Part shown: positions 10,730-22,209 of the stretch, piece after piece
Layout: each line of letters starts with the position of its first letter
Numbering within the stretch: position 1 is the stretch's first letter
NCBI GenBank assembly: GCA_963971575.1
Contig: OZ020625.1
Coordinates: 12,253,646-12,317,645, forward strand
From: Liopterus haemorrhoidalis
Lineage: Eukaryota > Arthropoda > Insecta > Coleoptera > Dytiscidae
Direction of reading: 5' to 3'
DNA length: 64,000 bases
Position numbers and translations under genes: made by a program
The notes under the pieces: generated by a model
Databases searched by the model: none
Seen by the model: only the letters and a program-made list of their open reading frames with translations
What the model was told of the DNA's origin: nothing

Positions 10730-12495
10730 TATAAAATGTTCTTCTTTAATCGTCAGTATTAGTTAGGAAAATTAAAAAACAAGTATCATGGTACGTTTCG
10801 CGTTTTATTAGTTAACGCATCTTCAGCCTAAAATAATTATATACATAGAATTACAATTTTATATTAATATAAGAAATGGTATAACATGACATGGTCAAGA
10901 ATTCTATGCTCAAACTTTCGGTTGCGCAATGGGTAACCCTATATCCAGTTTAATTGCCAACATGGTATTAGAAGAATTAGAGGAAGAATGTTTAAACAAA
11001 TTAAGCGAAAAACCTTTGTTCTACGGACGTTATGTTGACGACTTAGTACTGATTTACAAAAAAGATAAAATAGACGAACTGACAAATTCCTTCAACACCT
11101 TTCACCCACGATTACAATTCACACTCGAGACAGAACAAGACAATTCTATCCATTTCTTAGATATGACGCTTATAAGAAACACTGAAAACGGAAAAATAAT
11201 AACAAACTGGTACCAAAAACCAACCCATAGTTGGCGCTATCTCAATTATTATTCAAACCACCCTAAGAACCAAAAAATAAACATTTTAGATAATACTATC
11301 GACAGAGCTCTAAAACTATCTGACGTCAGTTTTAGAAAAGAAAATATTGAAAAGGTTACCAGCGCGTTTTTAAACAACAACTTTCCCTTAAAACTTATCA
11401 AGAGACGTATTCAAGAAAGAACAAACAAAATATACAATACACATGACAACCGGACAGACATAAATGACAAAAAATACATAACACTCCCTTTTCACGATCC
11501 TAGTTTTAACCAATACAAAAAAGTATTTGAAAACCACAAGTTATCAATAGCATTTACCACCAACAACAATAACCAACAAAACTTTTCAAAATTAAAATCA
11601 AAAATTGAAAATCTCGATCAATCCAACCTAGTATACTCTATCCCATGTTCCTCCTGCCCTCGCACATATATAGGTACTACATCTCAAAAGCTAAGACACA
11701 GGATAACACAACACAAATCAGATGTAAGGCTTAAGCCTCAAAGTACTGCTCTTGCCATCCACGCTAATAAGTATAATCACAACTTCGACTACCTTAATGT
11801 CAAAATATTAGACAAAGAAAAAAATTGGGATAAAAGACTTACATCTGAAATGTTACATATACTCGACACACTAGGACAAAATGTTAACAAAAAGACAGAC
11901 ATTGACGATTTGAGCAAAATTTACCACCCCTTATTCAAAAATTTACACTAAACTTAAAATACATATTTCAATATATATCCATTCAATTTAACTTCCCGTA
12001 TATATTCAAATTCAGACAGCAGTCATTGACCCTATATTTCCTATGATACATTTTTTCAACAAGTTTAAACGTACCTTGATTACCAGATTACGATATTGCA
12101 ATAGAATTTTTATCACAGTCACCTGACATACATTACACGTACACAGTGAATTTTATTTTATTATTTTAAATCTTGACTTCCAATTTTTTAACTTTTGACA
12201 AAATTTTGGACTTTTACCATCTGACCACTGTGTACCATGATTGCTTCTATCTACTGGTGAGTTTTTAATTCTATTATCAATATATTTACAAAACTACTAT
12301 CACATCTACGTAAACTTTGATTATATTGTTAAAATCCTGTTGTACCATTTCTTATATTAATATGAAATTGTAATTCTATGTATATAATTATTTTAGGCTG
12401 AAGATGCGTTAACTAATAAAACGCGAAACGTACCATGATACTTGTTTTTTAATTTTCCTAACTAATACTGACGATTAAAGAAGAACATTTTATAT
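10730..12495 (+). mobile_element. Penelope-like element 1 (5'-truncated, inverted flanking repeats)
   Basis: About 160 bp at 10730-10887 is repeated in reverse at 12335-12492, including acaagtatcatggtacg and acgcatcttcagcct. This is the inverted-LTR arrangement known for Penelope-like elements. The coding region between them begins inside the RT palm. Confidence 0.8.
10902..11951 (+). pseudogene. Penelope-like RT plus GIY-YIG endonuclease, 5'-truncated
   Basis: The frame opens at FYAQTFGCAMGNPISS (RT motif B), continues through YVDDLVLIY (motif C, catalytic Asp pair intact) and the FHPRLQFTLE / IHFLDMTL / WYQKPTHSWRYLNYYS thumb region. It ends with a GIY-YIG-type nuclease: VYSIPCSSCPRTYIGTTSQ, HKSDVR, then an NKKTDIDDL tail. 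The frame is uninterrupted to a stop at 11949-11951. N-terminal and finger domains are absent, so the copy cannot make a complete enzyme. A full-length relative follows at 12954. Confidence 0.9.
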
Positions 12496-12519
12496 CTGTA
12501 TATTACTCGTCAAGAATTT

Positions 12520-12522
12520 ACA

Positions 12523-12570
<48 letters not shown>
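12520..12570. repeat. (TA)n microsatellite
   Basis: TA dinucleotide run separating the two Penelope-like elements. Confidence 0.9.
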
Positions 12571-12572
<2 letters not shown>

Positions 12573-12584
12573 TATTAAATAATA

Positions 12585-15500
12585 TTCTTATGTCATACTC
12601 GTCATATATTTATTAAAACAATTTTTATCGAGACGTTTCGATTGGTAATCCAATCATCCTCAGTCTAAAAATAAGGATACATATTGAAATATAATAAAAA
12701 CGAAATTATTAGTCTTGTATTAAAGAATATTTGTGATGAAGAAATGTAAAAGTAAAATGAAATAACTAGAAAACTAACAATGAAACCAAAATATGAAAAA
12801 CAAAACCAAGATGGCGCGAACTCCATTTTGTATTACGTACGGTCGAAACGTCTCGATAAAAATTGTTTTAATAAATATATGACGAGTATGACATAAGAAT
12901 TTTATTTAATACCCATATTAATTTCGTCAAGAACTTTCTTTCGCTTAAATAAAATGGAATCCGGGTACTATAGATTCCTGAAGCAAACACTTGGCACCTC
13001 TACCGTTTTATCACCACATACGAAAAAACAAGAACGAAATATATCAAGGCCAAAAACCGGAGAAACTTCCTATTGAGGTGTCGCGCAGGAAAACATCTTC
13101 CCAAGTTCATCAACAATATGAACCACAGTGGCGTACAACATCTCTGGAACGTCAAACGGTACAAGAACGCCCTCAAAATGCTAAAGGTAAGTGTTCTTAA
13201 CATTGAAATTGAAGATAGTATTTATAATTTTAACAGATTAGACAGAAAATTAATTTATTTACACAATAAAATTTTATCCTTTGACAGCAGTAATTTCAAT
13301 ACTAACCAATATTTTAAACATACTGACGTAAAATTTAACAACCTTTTTTTGAAAATTAAAGATAAACAAATTAAAAAATATGATCAGATTGAACAGCAAA
13401 ATAAACCTCCCCTAAAAATACAAGATAAATGGATAAGGAACACTTCCAACACAGCTCTGCCCACTAATGTAGAATTATGTCTAAGCCTAGGACCTAAATT
13501 TAACTTTGAACAACCGAATCTTAAACAGTCAACAGTTAACAATATAATAAAATGCACTGAAACTGCCATCTCCCAATACCAAATTGAAGATGGTCAGAAT
13601 CTCAGGGATAAAGTAACCAGTTACACAAAAACGCTCATTAACCGGAATAAAAATCAAAAAATTAAAAATGATAATATAGGCTTTTTTCAAAAATTAAACA
13701 AAGAAACTAAAATTTTCTTAAAAGAACACCCGGAGATTATAGTTAGTAAAGCTGACAAAGGGAATGTCACCGTAATTCAGGATATACAAGAATACATTAA
13801 CAAAGCCAACGGATTGTTGAACGAAGTTGACACTTACAAACAAATTAAAAGTAACCCTACCAATAAACTCCAAAATGAAAATAATTCAATTATCAAATCA
13901 TGGTTTAATAACAAATCCATCAACGAAAAAACCAAAAATGGTCTTCTAATCACCAATGCCAATGCCCCACGTATCTACTTCTTACCGAAGATTCACAAAG
14001 TTAGTGTTCCACTTAGACCCATTGTTTCAAGTATAGATTCACCGACATACAAAATGTCCAAGTTTTTAGCAAATATTCTATCTAACATCGTAGGCCTCAC
14101 CAATAGTAATATTAAAAATAGTTTTGAGTTTGTCAAAAAGGTCAGAAATTTCAATATCCCCAATAATCACATAATGCTTTCACTTGATGTGGAATCACTC
14201 TACACCAATGTACCAATTGACCTGGCAATAAAAATCATTGAAAATAAATGGGACCAAATTACAGATTTCACCACACTCTCTAAAAAAGAATTTCTAATAG
14301 GTACCAGATTTTGTCTTAACAACACATACTTCAAAGCATTTGACAACTTCTACACCCAGACGCATGGTTGCGCTATGGGTAGCCCGCTATCGAGTGTAGT
14401 AGCCAACTTAGTCATGGAAGAAGTTGAAACAAATTGTTTAAGTAGATTACCAGAAACCCCTGGTCTTTATTACAGATACGTAGATGATATCATTCTAATA
14501 TATCCCAAAAACTCAATTAATACCCTAGTTGAGTGCTTTAATTCTTTTCACCCACGATTGAACTTCACATATGAAGAAGAAGAAAATGGTAGAATAGCTT
14601 TCATGGATGTTTTAATGATAAGGTCTGAGGATAACCAGATATTTACGGATTGGTACTGTAAAAATACTCACAGTGGCCGATACTTAAATTTCTGTTCTAA
14701 TCACCCTATGTCATTGAAGGTCAACTCCCTCAACAATGTGCTTGACCATGCCATAAAGTTAGCACATCCTAATTACAGAAATAAAAATCTTCAAAAAGTA
14801 AAAACAGAATTTATTAATAATAACTACCCTCCCAACCTTATTAACAAATGCATTAAAAAAAGAATATGAGCAGCATATAATTCTAAACCCACAAATAAAA
14901 CAGATAATAATAATAAATATACCAGCTTCCCATATCATAACTCAGAATTCGCACCCTTTAAAAATATTTTCAACAAATTTGACATAAATTTAGCTTTCAG
15001 CACAGATAATAATAATAATAATTTTTCTAAATTAAAATCTAAAATTCACAAACTTGATACCGCTAATGTTGTTTACGAAATTCCGTGTGGGGAATGTAGT
15101 AAAAGTTACATAGGCACCACTCAACAAATTTAAAAAAAACGTATTTACCAACATAAAAGTGACGTAAGATTAAAACCTAACAGCACAGCTCTCGCGGTAC
15201 ACTCTAATAAAACGGGTCATATATTTGATTATGAAAATGTTCAAATTTTGGATAAAGAAGGACATTTTCAAAAAAGAATGATATCGGAGATGCTGTACAT
15301 ACACACTTCTAAAGATACATGCGTAAATAAAAAAACAGATACCGTCGGTCTTAATAATTCATATTTTAAACTTTTCACATAATAAACAGCTGTTTCGATA
15401 CCTACCTGTCACAAGTAGTTTCCTCACCTTATCATATGTCTGTGACGTCGATCTGTCTACCAGTATAGGACAGACCGTTCGGCTAAACTATGATTAACCG

Positions 15501-15997
15501 TTCCTGTCCGTTCCAAACATTTTAGTGTGGAAATACATTATTTTATACATTTGACAATAATATTGGGTAAGCTATCTTTGTTAAGAACACTTCCTTTTGT
15601 TGCTAATTATGACTGTATTAAAGAATATCGTTTGTCCATTTTGTTTTAATTTAAATGTTTTTTCAGTTTACGTGTTTAGCACATATATTATTAACCGTAC
15701 GTAATACAAAATGGAGTTCGCGCCATCTTGGTTTTATTTTTCATATTTTGGTTTCATTGTTAGTTTTCTAGTTATTTCATTTTACTTTTACATTTCTTCA
15801 TTACAAATATTCTTTAATACAAGACTGATAATTTCGATTTTGTTATATTTCAATATGTATCCTTATTTTTAGACTGAGGATGATTGGATTACCAATCGAA
15901 ACGTCTCGATAAAAATTGTTTTAATAAATATATGACGAGTATGACATAAGAATTTTATTTAATACCCATATTAATTTCGTCAAGAACTTTCTTTCGA
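12585..15997 (+). mobile_element. Penelope-like element 2, almost full length, with direct and inverted LTR pieces
   Basis: About 250 bp at 12588-12838 is an inverse copy of sequence at about 15695-15950. In addition, about 100 bp starting tcgaaacgtctcgataaaaa is repeated directly at 12842-12942 and 15897-15996. This composite of an inverted and a partial direct LTR is characteristic of Penelope-like elements. A (TA)n tract follows on the right. Confidence 0.85.
12954..15382 (+). pseudogene. Penelope-like RT plus GIY-YIG endonuclease, full length but broken
   Basis: ATG at 12954 opens a frame (MESGYYRFLK) that shifts by one base near 12980. It then resumes as TWHLYRFITTYEKTRTKY and runs through the N-terminal domain. 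The RT motifs follow: KADKGNVTVI, PRIYFLPKIHK, LRPIVSS, SLDVESLYTNVP (motif A), GCAMGSPLSS (motif B), YVDDIILIY (motif C). A TGA at 14867-14869 interrupts the frame. The same frame then continues into the GIY-YIG nuclease (VVYEIPCGECSKSYIGTT), has a TAA at 15130-15132, and reaches the natural stop at 15380-15382. So there are one frameshift and two stops in about 800 codons: a fairly young, inactive copy. Core RT catalytic residues are intact. Confidence 0.9.
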
Positions 15998-16000
15998 TTC

Positions 16001-16003
<3 letters not shown>

Positions 16004-16056
<53 letters not shown>
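16004..16056. repeat. (TA)n microsatellite
   Basis: About 26 TA units between the Penelope-like LTR and a hairpin repeat. Confidence 0.95.
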
Positions 16057-16059
<3 letters not shown>

Positions 16060-16216
16060 AAATTATTTGGGAAAAAGAAGTAAAGCGAAGGATAATGCAA
16101 TTATTTCATAATTGATCCAATATTTCGTTTATTCTTCATAAACTTTATCAAGGATTTCTATAACAAAATGAAATTACACTACAAGCTTTACTTCTTTTTC
16201 CCAAATAATTTCCTAT
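16055..16216. repeat. 162 bp hairpin element
   Basis: Left arm ataggaaattatttgggaaa...gtaaagc and right arm gctttacttc...atttcctat are exact inverse copies over about 32 bp. The short interior resembles a Penelope-like LTR fragment. Confidence 0.75.
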
Positions 16217-16994
16217 GATAGTGCCTCAACAGAAGATCAAAAAATTCTCCGTGCTGGTTATATATATATATATATTAAAATCAATACCACTCAAAATGTC
16301 GAAAGCCCTCAGACCAAAAGGCCACTTAGTTTTCTGTCATAAGTCTCTGTATGCCTATTTTGTAGAATGGGGTTATACGCAAGATAATCTGGCTTGGCAC
16401 TGAGTGTACAGTGACGATTCGCCTGCTTCACACAGCATACTTGGTATTGGGCTGGTGCGGAAATCGTGCTGTGGAGGTCCTCCTGGGTGCAGGTAGAACT
16501 CTTAAAGGTAGATCAACGGTGGAACGAGTCATAAGAAAAAGCAGCGGGCACAACAGGACCCGCAACAACAAGTGGCAAGTTTCTTATAATTGACTTCAGA
16601 TATTGAATTGATGAAAATATTCATCGCATTCAAAGCGTAATGCATAATTCAAAGCATAATGCCAGCGGTTGTTATACTCTATTTACATCTACTGCAACTG
16701 TACGTCGGCATTTTTATTTATTTTTAATTATTATTTTGAAAAGTAAATAATGTTTAATAGACTGTTAGAAGAATAATAGAGTTCTCACCCTTAGACAGGT
16801 AGATCATTGCAAGGGATTAAAATTGCGATAAAGAAACGAATGTCTATACATGTACTCAAGATTCCAAAGGTCAATATTACAAACCGTTGACAGATTTATT
16901 TATAAAATTGTTAATAACTAATACTGCTAACAGTAACACAATATAACACTGATCGGCGTTTAAACAACCGCCTGTCAGTGTAGTTTTATAATAT
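16217..16994. other. Unassigned intronic sequence
   Basis: It contains two short open frames (16215-16403, 16411-16593) with somewhat higher GC than the neighbours, including a stretch reading RPKGHLVFCHKSLYAYF. I do not recognise them, and they have no splice-bounded exon shape. Probably an old element remnant. The rest is AT-rich without structure. Confidence 0.3.
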
Positions 16995-17077
16995 TATTTA
17001 TATAAATAACGGAATTATGACAGTATTAATAAAGAGCAAAATTTACACTTGCCAATTTATCAATAATTCAATCAACG
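16995..17077 (+). repeat. 83 bp direct repeat flanking the Jockey fragment, left copy
   Basis: It starts tatttatataaataacgg and matches 18932-19014 with about five mismatches. It could be an unusually long target-site duplication or a piece of an older tandem repeat. Confidence 0.75.
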
Positions 17078-17104
17078 AACTGTCTGAAATTAAAAGCTAA
17101 AAAT

Positions 17105-18726
17105 GGAACGACACAATTGACAGTATGGAAGATGACACCAACGTCATGTGGAAAGTATCAAAAGCCCGTAGGTACAAAAAACCTAATTTTCCACCTATTC
17201 ATGGAGAAAATGGCACAGTTTATTTCAACTTTGAGAAAGCCGAGGCTATTGCAGATAGAACTTCAATGCACACCAAATTATGATACAGATATGGACACAG
17301 ATCATGAGAACCGTATCCAGAAATTTGTCAAAAATTCGCTTCAATTAGAACACTGCCACGAGGAAATAAATTTCACAACACCTGAATAAGTCCTTTAAGT
17401 GCTTACAAAAGCAAATACAAGAAAAGAACCAGGCCCTGACAGTATCCCAAATACAGCCCTCAGAAAACTACCGACAAAAGCAGCAGTTGCTCTATGCAAC
17501 ATCACAAACTCCTGCATGAGACTCGGACACTTCCTACCGAAGCCTGAAAAAGATCCAAATTTCCCACAAAATTATAGGTCCAATAGCTTACTGAGCAACG
17601 TAGTGAAAGTAGTAGAAAAAATTATATTGAGACGATTACAAAAATATACAGATTCGCACAATATTATTCCCGAATACCATCATGGTTTCCGGAAGCAATA
17701 CTTCACGACCCACCAACTTCTGCGTGTAACAGAATATATTACTGAGGGCTTTAACACAAAACGGGATACCGGTGCGATTTTCCTGAATGTAGCCAAGGCC
17801 TTCAACAAAGTCTGGCACCAAGGGTTGATTTATAAAATGATATCAAATCATTACCCATTATATCTCACTTAATTAGTAGCCTCATATTTGAAGAAAAGGA
17901 AATTTAGAATTAGAATATTAGACTCTCTGTCTGAAAAGCGCGAAATGTTGGCTGGAGTACCACAAGGCTCGTTATTAAGCCCGTTGCTATTTCTAGTTTA
18001 CTGCAGCAACCTAGAGATCAACCACGGAGGGTTACTAGCGATGTATGCAGACGGTTTGGCAATATTATATAAATGCAGTCATCAAGAAACGATAAATATA
18101 AGATTGCAAATCGCCGCCGAACAACACTACAGCTGGTACTCAAAGTGGAGGATTACTATAAACGCCGAGAAGAGCCAGGCAGTTTACTTCAGAAGAAGAC
18201 AGAACCAAGCAGAACCAATTAAATACAACAATACCATAATTCCATGGAGAAATACGACAAAATACCTTGGAGTTACACTAGAAAGAAGACTAAGCTGGAA
18301 GCCGCATATAAAGGACAAAAGAGCCACCTCATCGGCAATTATATACAAAATGATGCCTCTTATACGGGAAAAGGAGTAAATTGAGCATTAAAAATAAATT
18401 ACGTTTATACACAACCATATTAAGACCACATATGCTATACGCATATCAAATGTGGGGCCATGCCAGCGAGCCGACTATTAAATCATTGCAAAGAAGACAA
18501 AATCGCATACTAAGACTAATTGTATCCTCACCCTGGTTTGTGAGAAATTCGCTAATCCATAGAGATTCAAAAATACCGGATAACGGAATATATTAAAGAA
18601 GGAGCGACAAAATTCTTTACAATACTAGAAGATCATCCAGATGATGAGATAAAGAATATGCTATCATCATATGATGAAAACACCCGTATGAAATACAGAA
18701 GACCAAAATCTATCATCTGGACTTAA
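17105..18726 (+). pseudogene. Jockey-clade reverse transcriptase, decayed
   Basis: Successive frames cover most of a Jockey-type ORF2 after the endonuclease. The linker (WKVSKARRYKKP, PPIHGENG) is at 17140-17220. Fingers and motif A region (17399-17872) show KEPGPDSIPNTALRKLP, PEYHHGFRKQ and FLNVAKAFNKVWH, where the usual DVxKAFDxVWH has lost its catalytic Asp. Then GVPQGSLLSPLLFL and MYADGLAIL (17888-18379; YADD has become YADG), TKYLGVTLERRLSW, and the C-terminal YQMWGHASEPTIKSLQRRQNRILR part (18381-18596). Stops at 17388, 17870 and 18379 and altered catalytic residues show it is long dead. Confidence 0.85.
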
Positions 18727-18931
18727 CAAATAAACCAATAAGATGATCAATTACGACATGTCCAATCTGACAACTACGTAGCAAGAGAGAAAGAGGTAAA
18801 ACTCTGAAAAGAACACGCACTATAGTGCGGCCACATTGACACCATACAAAATAAATAGAGATGTTTAACTGAGATTAAGGAGGTAGGAACATTTGTTCTG
18901 TACTCCAATAACCAAAATAATCCAAGTGAAG

Positions 18932-19014
18932 TATTTATATAAATAACGGAATTATTACAGTATTAATAAAGAACAAAATTTACACGTGACAATTTATGAA
19001 TAATTCAATCAACG
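18932..19014 (+). repeat. 83 bp direct repeat flanking the Jockey fragment, right copy
   Basis: Partner of 16995-17077; the pair brackets the Jockey-derived sequence. Confidence 0.75.
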
Positions 19015-19082
19015 CAACTGATATTGAACTAAATATTTATAAATGAAAAATGGTCAGCGCAGTTTTTTAACTGCGCTACTGA

Positions 19083-21582
19083 TAGTCCAGTAACCTAGTA
19101 CATCATAAGTTGCATTAAGTGGGGGTAGTTAGTTTCGTTTTTTTTTGTTGTATGGGATGTGCCTGAGATGCAAAATCCAAATTTCGACCTCGGCAGCCCT
19201 CCGGAAAACTTTTGAATATTTCAAAAACTACTAAATTTTCGCACTTTTTTTGTTTTCTGCCCATTTTGACCATAAAGGAGCACGTTTTCGACAAACAACA
19301 TTCTATGCATTTTTAAACTAGATGAAATTTTCTACAATTTGAGACCAAAATGGGCTTAGTAGCTTTAACAGTTTCCGAGATACAGCTTTTCAAAAATTTT
19401 ACAAAATCTTCAAACTTGAAAATTTTATGCTAATTTTCATATTTCATCATATACAATTGTCTTTTTATCTTCAATAACCTGTCTAACATGAGTCAGTGAA
19501 GTAAACATTTATTCAATTTAACATTTTGAAGGAGGTGGGAGAGGAGGGGGAAGGATGGGAAGGGGGAAGGTGGAGGGAAGTCACTGGTCACCGTTTTCTT
19601 CATCGTCCTCAATCGCCAGAAATGAAAAATTATATATTCAATATCCCAAGGTAAAACCTTGTCATGAAGTCCTAATATAAGTACAACGCACATGAAAGTT
19701 GGTAAGCATTAATAAATAGAAGTAATGGTATCTATAACATGTGGGTAAGTATTAATTATTATAAATAATGGTAACTTTCAACAACAATACGAGTGTAACT
19801 ATACCTGATGTTGTTCCTCGACATCTTCAATATCAATATCGTCGAGCAGCCTATCCAACTCGTCGTCGTCGAGGTCGTCCAAGTCGCGAGTGTTGTCGTC
19901 GACATCTATCTTCATTTCCGGTAGGTTTTCGCAGGACTGGCCATTGCAGGTCCCGCAGACAACGGAACATTTCAAACCTGCTTTCTTGCAGCTGCAAGCA
20001 TTCCTGAATCCCTTCTTGCAACTGCAGAAAATCATGTTCAGCAGGTTTGAGGGGGCTACTTTCCTCGACATCATCTTTGGATGAAGGCCGCGGGCTGTAG
20101 CAACCCATCCCCATTCCAGCGGATTCTTTTTGTAGCCTAGCCACTGCTGCACCTGGTAGTATGTGCGAAACGAATGTAGCTTTGCAGCATCTTGCGTGAG
20201 AGGAAGTCTAGCCAGGTTGAAACTGCTCTTGACTGCAGCCTTTGTGAAGAGCTTGTCGTGCAGGTCGTTTCGATTTAGACTGGACCTTTCTCCACCATAC
20301 AGTTCAATGAGGACTTTCTCCCCGGCTTCAGCTACTTGGGCAGGTGTCGCAGCTGGATTAGAAAAAACTGCAGCTTTCTCTTTAAGGTCTACATGCTTCT
20401 GTAGTATTTGAAGCAACTTTTTCCACAGCCACTGAAGGCATGAGTGAAAGTGATGAGCTGACTGTGTGTAGATGTTGAGGTGGTGGAGTAGAAGACATCT
20501 GGTGTTTTGCCTCTTCCACACTTCTCAACGTATATGGAACCTTTTATGGGACATCTGAGACCGGTGAGGATCATCAACAAGTCTACGTCCTCTTCTGCAA
20601 TAACCGCGACCTGAAAATCAGAGGCCTTTCTGATACCTGTAGTGATGATTAGCGTGTCAGTATCTTCTTCAGCCTGAAAAACCTCAATGTTTTTGGCTTC
20701 AAATTTCACCTTCAGAAGTTGGATGAATCTTAATTTGTTTTTATCATTGGATAAAAAAATTTCTTGGGAAACATTAGGAGTGGTTGTTTCCTCAAATATC
20801 ACCTCAGAATGTGCCTGAACTCGGTGATTACGTTTGTCAGGCTCTGTAGGGTAACTATCGAACACTACAGCTATGTTCTGACCATGCCGTGTCTCTAGAT
20901 ATTTTGATTTTACGCTCGAATTTTTCTCCTACAACCTTCAATATTGCTTTCTTCCTAATATCTCTGGCCATATGACAATTGACCCCTTTCTCTTCTACAA
21001 GTCTTACTACTTAAGGACATAATCACATCGGTTTTACGAAATGGAAGGTACTTCAAAAACCAGTCGCTCAGCTTCTTTGTATAGTTACACTCGTATTGTT
21101 GTTGAAAGTTACCATTATTTATAATTAATACTTACCCACATGTTATATATACCATTACTTCTATTTATTAATGCTTACCAACTTGCATGTGCGTTGTATT
21201 TATATTAGGACTTCATGACAAGGTTTGGCATAAAAATTAGCATAAAATTTTCAAGTTTGGAGATTTTTTCAAAATTTGAAAAGCTCTATCTTGAAAACTA
21301 TTAAGGCTACCAAGCCCATTCTGATCTCAAATAGTAGCAAATTTAATCTAGTTTAAAAATGCATAGAACACGTGCTCCTTTATGGTCAAAATGGGAAGAA
21401 ACCGAAAAAAGTGCGAAAATTTAGCAGTTTTTGAGATATTCAAAAGTGTTCCGGAGGGCTGTCGAGGTCGAAAACTTGGATTTTGCATCTCAGGTACATG
21501 CCATACAAGAAAAAGAAACGAAACTAACTACCCCCACTTAATGCAACTTTCACCCTATAATCATGACAAGGTTACTGGACTA
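19083..21582 (-). mobile_element. Long-TIR DNA transposon, 2.5 kb, Academ-like candidate
   Basis: The ends are TAGTCCAGTAACCT and AGGTTACTGGACTA. The arms are inverse copies of one another over several hundred bases (about 19083-19440 with 21235-21582, and about 19658-19803 with 21075-21225). The left arm carries some 200 bp more, including a GGGAGG-rich stretch near 19540. TGA flanks both sides (19080-19082, 21583-21585), suggesting a 3 bp duplication. The interior encodes a PIN/XPG-like nuclease plus a Cys8 motif (see the coding entry). Published descriptions of the Academ superfamily (XPG nuclease, Cys8 zinc finger, 3-4 bp duplications) fit, but assignment is by memory only. Confidence 0.6.
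19799..20865 (-). pseudogene. PIN/XPG-like nuclease plus Cys8 zinc-binding protein of the long-TIR element
   Basis: Two overlapping minus frames form one broken gene. The first (20865-20389) shows VSQEIFLSNDKNKLRFIQLL, then AEEDTDTLIITTG and AEEDVDLLMILTGL. These two acidic, hydrophobic strands have the look of PIN/XPG-type nuclease active-site edges. It ends at FTHAFSGCGKS. The second (20521-19799) resumes after a frameshift and apparent small deletion with LKEKAAVFSNPAATPAQVAEAGE, then SFRTYYQVQQWLGYKKNPLEWGW. The final motif has exactly eight cysteines: CSCKKGFRNACSCKKAG followed by LKCSVVCGTCNGQSC. A very acidic tail (DDLDDDELDRLLDDID) closes it. I know similar proteins as repetitive, transposon-like families in insects and other animals. 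Residues before the first block are missing or lie in other frames, so the copy is defective. Confidence 0.65.
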
Positions 21583-21869
21583 TGAAAGCTATACAAAATG
21601 TTGAAGGAAATTTTGTTTCAAACCTTTTATGGTTTTCAGTAAAAAAGTTATAATGGAAAATTAAATTTGGGGAATTATAGTTTCTGGCTTATAAGTAGAC
21701 TGCTATGCAATTAATCAAAATAAATTAAGTGCCATTCAGATTTGCTAGTATGATAGTGATAATTTAACCCAAATCGTGTCACTTGTAGTATTCGAGATCC
21801 CCATACATTCTGTATTAAATAGGACATCCGGTGCAAGAAATATAAAAAATAAAAAAAATAATACTTTAC

Positions 21870-22164
21870 TCATGAGCGGTCCTGCAAATGGTATCATCTT
21901 TGAGAAGCCTTTAAGAATTTTTTTACCAGCTTTCTTGGCCACACCCTTAAATTTTTTAAATACCTTCATCGCGTTTTTATTTACATTTTTATTTGCTTTT
22001 GTCACTGATTTCATGTTTGCTGAATGTTTTGGGCCTTGAAATTTGTTCAAAATTTTTTTAGTATTTTCCCAAGTGTCCTTTACGTTGTCGTATAAATCCT
22101 TCATTTGACTGTAATTGCCTCTCAGAGATTGCAATATTTCCTCAAAGCTTGCACCCTTACTTTT
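21870..22164 (-). CDS. Host gene, exon d
   Basis: The acceptor is TTTCAG (22166-22165) and the donor is GTAAAG (from 21869). It starts in phase 0, as exon c ends, and stops in phase 1. It encodes 98 residues. The first third is mixed-charge helix (DLYDNVKDTWENTKKIL). The rest is strikingly basic, with Lys every two to three residues (NKNVNKNAMKVFKKFKG, KKAGKKILKGFSKMIPFAG), and ends in a hydrophobic Pro/Gly turn. That pattern resembles a cationic amphipathic helix, but this is inference. A Tc1 element begins only 44 nt upstream of the acceptor, so the branch point must lie in that short stretch or inside the element. Confidence 0.8.
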
Positions 22165-22209
22165 CTGAAATTTAAAATTAATTTCATAAGAATAATGAAA
22201 ATAGACACA

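Noticed and set aside
16215..16593. Two adjacent open frames as a small host gene
   Set aside because: No splice-site structure, no recognisable domain, and they begin inside or beside repeats.
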